Source: JAYRWN01 sp041917975
GTDB taxonomy: Bacteria > Bacteroidota > Bacteroidia > Chitinophagales > Saprospiraceae
Assembly (NCBI GenBank): GCA_041917975.1
Contig: JAYRWN010000216.1
Coordinates: 1 to 8,021, forward strand
Direction of reading: 5' to 3'
Length of the DNA stretch: 8,021 nucleotides
This document shows positions 7,012-8,021 of the stretch, piece after piece. Under the pieces are notes generated by a model. That model was not told where the DNA came from, ran no database searches, and saw only the letters and a program-made list of their open reading frames with translations. Each line of letters opens with the position of its first letter. The first letter of the stretch is position 1. Position numbers and translations under genes: made by a program.

Positions 7012-7914
7012 CTATACCGTATAAGTCCGTCCTTCCTGCGACAGTTCCGTCGGCGGAAAGATGGCTGTTGCTTCAGCCAAAAGCTCATCCAGCAGCTCAT
7101 AGCGGGAGGAAAAATGACCAAGCAGTAACCGGCGAACCTGCGCTTGGCGGGCCAAATCAGCTGCTTGGGCGGCAGTAGAGTGTTTTGTTAAAGTAGCTTT
7201 ATCGGCATGGTGGTTCATGAAGGTGGCTTCGTGGTAGAGGAGGTCTACCGATTAGATATACCGGATTAACCCCAAGTCGTAAATGGTGTCACTGCAATAG
7301 GCGTATCTTTTTTCCGGTTGCGGACCGGAGGTGGCTTCCGCATTTAACAGCGTTTGACCATTGGGCAACAAGATATTTTGGCTTGCTTTTAAAGTTTTAA
7401 TCTGATCAATGGTTAACGCATACTTTTCGATAACCCCTTCCTTGATGTTATACCCAGCTGTTTTCTCCACGAATAAAAACCCATGGGTTTCGATGCGGTG
7501 GTGCATGGGAAAGGTCCAAACCTCGGCGTCGGAGGTTTTTAGGAGACAGACGTATCGCTGGCCCAACGGGTGAAAAACCAATTCATACTTAAGCTCGGTA
7601 TCCCCATGACGCAGGATTAACCTGATGATTTCTTCCAAAGCGGAAGGGCCATAAATGTGCAGGGGTTCAGACCGGTCGTAATGATTGTAGGAGGTGATCA
7701 CGCCCGGTAACCCAAAATAATGATCTCCATGCAGGTGGCTGATAAAAATGTGCCCAATGCGGGCGCGTTTGATTTTGTATTGGGTAAACTTGATTTGGGA
7801 TCCTTCTCCGCAGTCAACCATAAATAACTGCTGACCACAACGGACAATCTGGCAGGAGGGGAACCGGTTATGTGCCGGTAAGGCTGAATTGTTACCCAGG
7901 ATGGTGATGTCCAC
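7012..7914 (-). pseudogene. rnz: Ribonuclease Z, interrupted by an in-frame TAA
   Basis: RNase Z (tRNase Z) is a zinc beta-lactamase-fold endonuclease that cleaves the 3' end of tRNA precursors in the cytoplasm. The frame from the GTG at 7914 encodes positions 1-220, meets TAA at 7254-7252, then continues in the same frame to a TAG at 7014-7012, giving the usual family length of about 300. Before the stop lie the metal motif HLHGDH (60-65), H139 (FPMHHRIETHGF) and D209 (YCSDT). After it lie the HEAT loop (H228 in LLYHEATF), HST (245-247) and GHFSSRY (H267). The truncated product would lack catalytic and zinc-binding residues, and the downstream fragment could not work alone. Everything but the one codon is well preserved. 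The GTG is the only reasonable start, because an in-frame TAA lies 33 bp further upstream. A purine-rich GAGGAG (7931-7926) precedes it by 11 nt, and it starts 8 bp after the STAS gene. Confidence 0.9.
7252..7254 (-). other. In-frame TAA stop within rnz
   Basis: On the minus strand the codons read CGG TAT ATC TAA TCG GTA GAC, that is R-Y-I-stop-S-V-D, directly before the conserved LLYHEATF. Relatives commonly have a lysine or similar residue here, so one substitution (for example AAA to TAA or CAA to TAA) explains the stop. Confidence 0.9.
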
Positions 7915-7922
7915 GCTTGCGG

Positions 7923-8021
7923 TTACTCCTCTTCCTCCTTATGCAGTTCGCGCTCTATTTCTTCCATCATCACATAGTCAATAGATTCATCCAGGGTAGG
8001 TATAATGGTAAGGATAGAATC
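7923..8021 (-). CDS. C-terminal end of a STAS-domain protein (anti-sigma factor antagonist type), partial
   Basis: The last 32 codons of a gene that enters from the right edge, ending with TAA at 7925-7923. The tail contains LTIIPTLDESIDYVMMEEIE and then a Lys/Glu-rich end. This matches, from memory of the family, the conserved C-terminus of small (about 120-residue) Bacteroidota STAS-domain proteins that commonly sit just upstream of rnz. Such proteins resemble anti-sigma factor antagonists, but their target in this phylum is mostly unknown. The stop lies 8 bp before the rnz start, so the two are probably cotranscribed, and the purine-rich end of this gene may serve as the rnz ribosome-binding region. 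Only the tail is visible, so the domain itself cannot be checked. Confidence 0.7.
   Translation of the reverse strand, partial: DSILTIIPTLDESIDYVMMEEIERELHKEEEE

Noticed and set aside
7003..7012. GGCTTCAGCC inverted repeat at the end of rnz as a terminator
   Set aside because: The stem is only 3-4 bp and overlaps the stop codon; the downstream T-rich stretch is short and not directly adjacent.
6910..7128. 72-codon open frame on the plus strand across the rnz end and the intergenic gap
   Set aside because: Half of it is antisense to the conserved RNase Z C-terminus, and the translation has no family features.
7252..7254. Stop-codon reassignment (TAA read as an amino acid) to explain the rnz interruption
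   Set aside because: TAA is the normal terminator of yebC, the oxidoreductase gene and the STAS gene in this same window.

Overview
This is an ordinary chromosomal stretch from a member of the Bacteroidota, probably a Saprospirales/Lewinella-like lineage (the phylum is well supported, the order is a guess). Three things point there: the YebC protein starts with the Bacteroidota-type MGRxFE N-terminus; the promoter-like sites follow the TTTG / TAnnTTTG pattern of the phylum; and a STAS-domain gene lies just before rnz. I see no RNA genes, CRISPR arrays, insertion sequences or phage genes, and no previously undescribed system that I could defend.

Layout, left to right. Positions 3-2194 (minus strand) hold a two-gene operon: a Tat-exported Gfo/Idh/MocA oxidoreductase, followed after 2 bp by a Tat-exported xylose-isomerase-like TIM-barrel protein. 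The pair looks like sugar or cyclitol catabolism outside the cytoplasm. Divergent from it, 2293-2737 (plus) encodes a small secreted NTF2/SnoaL-like (DUF4440-type) protein whose frame is broken by one extra A in a nine-A run. Next, 2819-3544 (plus) is an intact YebC/TACO1-family gene with a textbook Bacteroidota promoter. Converging on it, 3582-4694 (minus) is an exported SGNH/GDSL hydrolase, probably a carbohydrate esterase. Then 4778-6874 (minus) is a large AT-rich gene for an exported TlpA-like thioredoxin protein with a long unrecognised central region. Finally 7012-7914 (minus) is ribonuclease Z, interrupted by one in-frame TAA, preceded by the C-terminus of a STAS-domain protein (7923-8021) that runs off the window.

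How the genes fit together. The exported oxidoreductase, isomerase-like protein and SGNH hydrolase fit a polysaccharide-degrading, carbohydrate-modifying lifestyle, although there is no SusC/SusD pair here to define a utilisation locus. YebC and RNase Z are housekeeping functions in translation and tRNA maturation. The main oddities are two single-nucleotide lesions in otherwise well-preserved genes, one of them in rnz, which is expected to be essential. They may be sequencing or assembly errors, recent mutations, or (for the A-run) transcriptional slippage. The sequence alone cannot decide. The thioredoxin gene also stands out by its much lower GC content.
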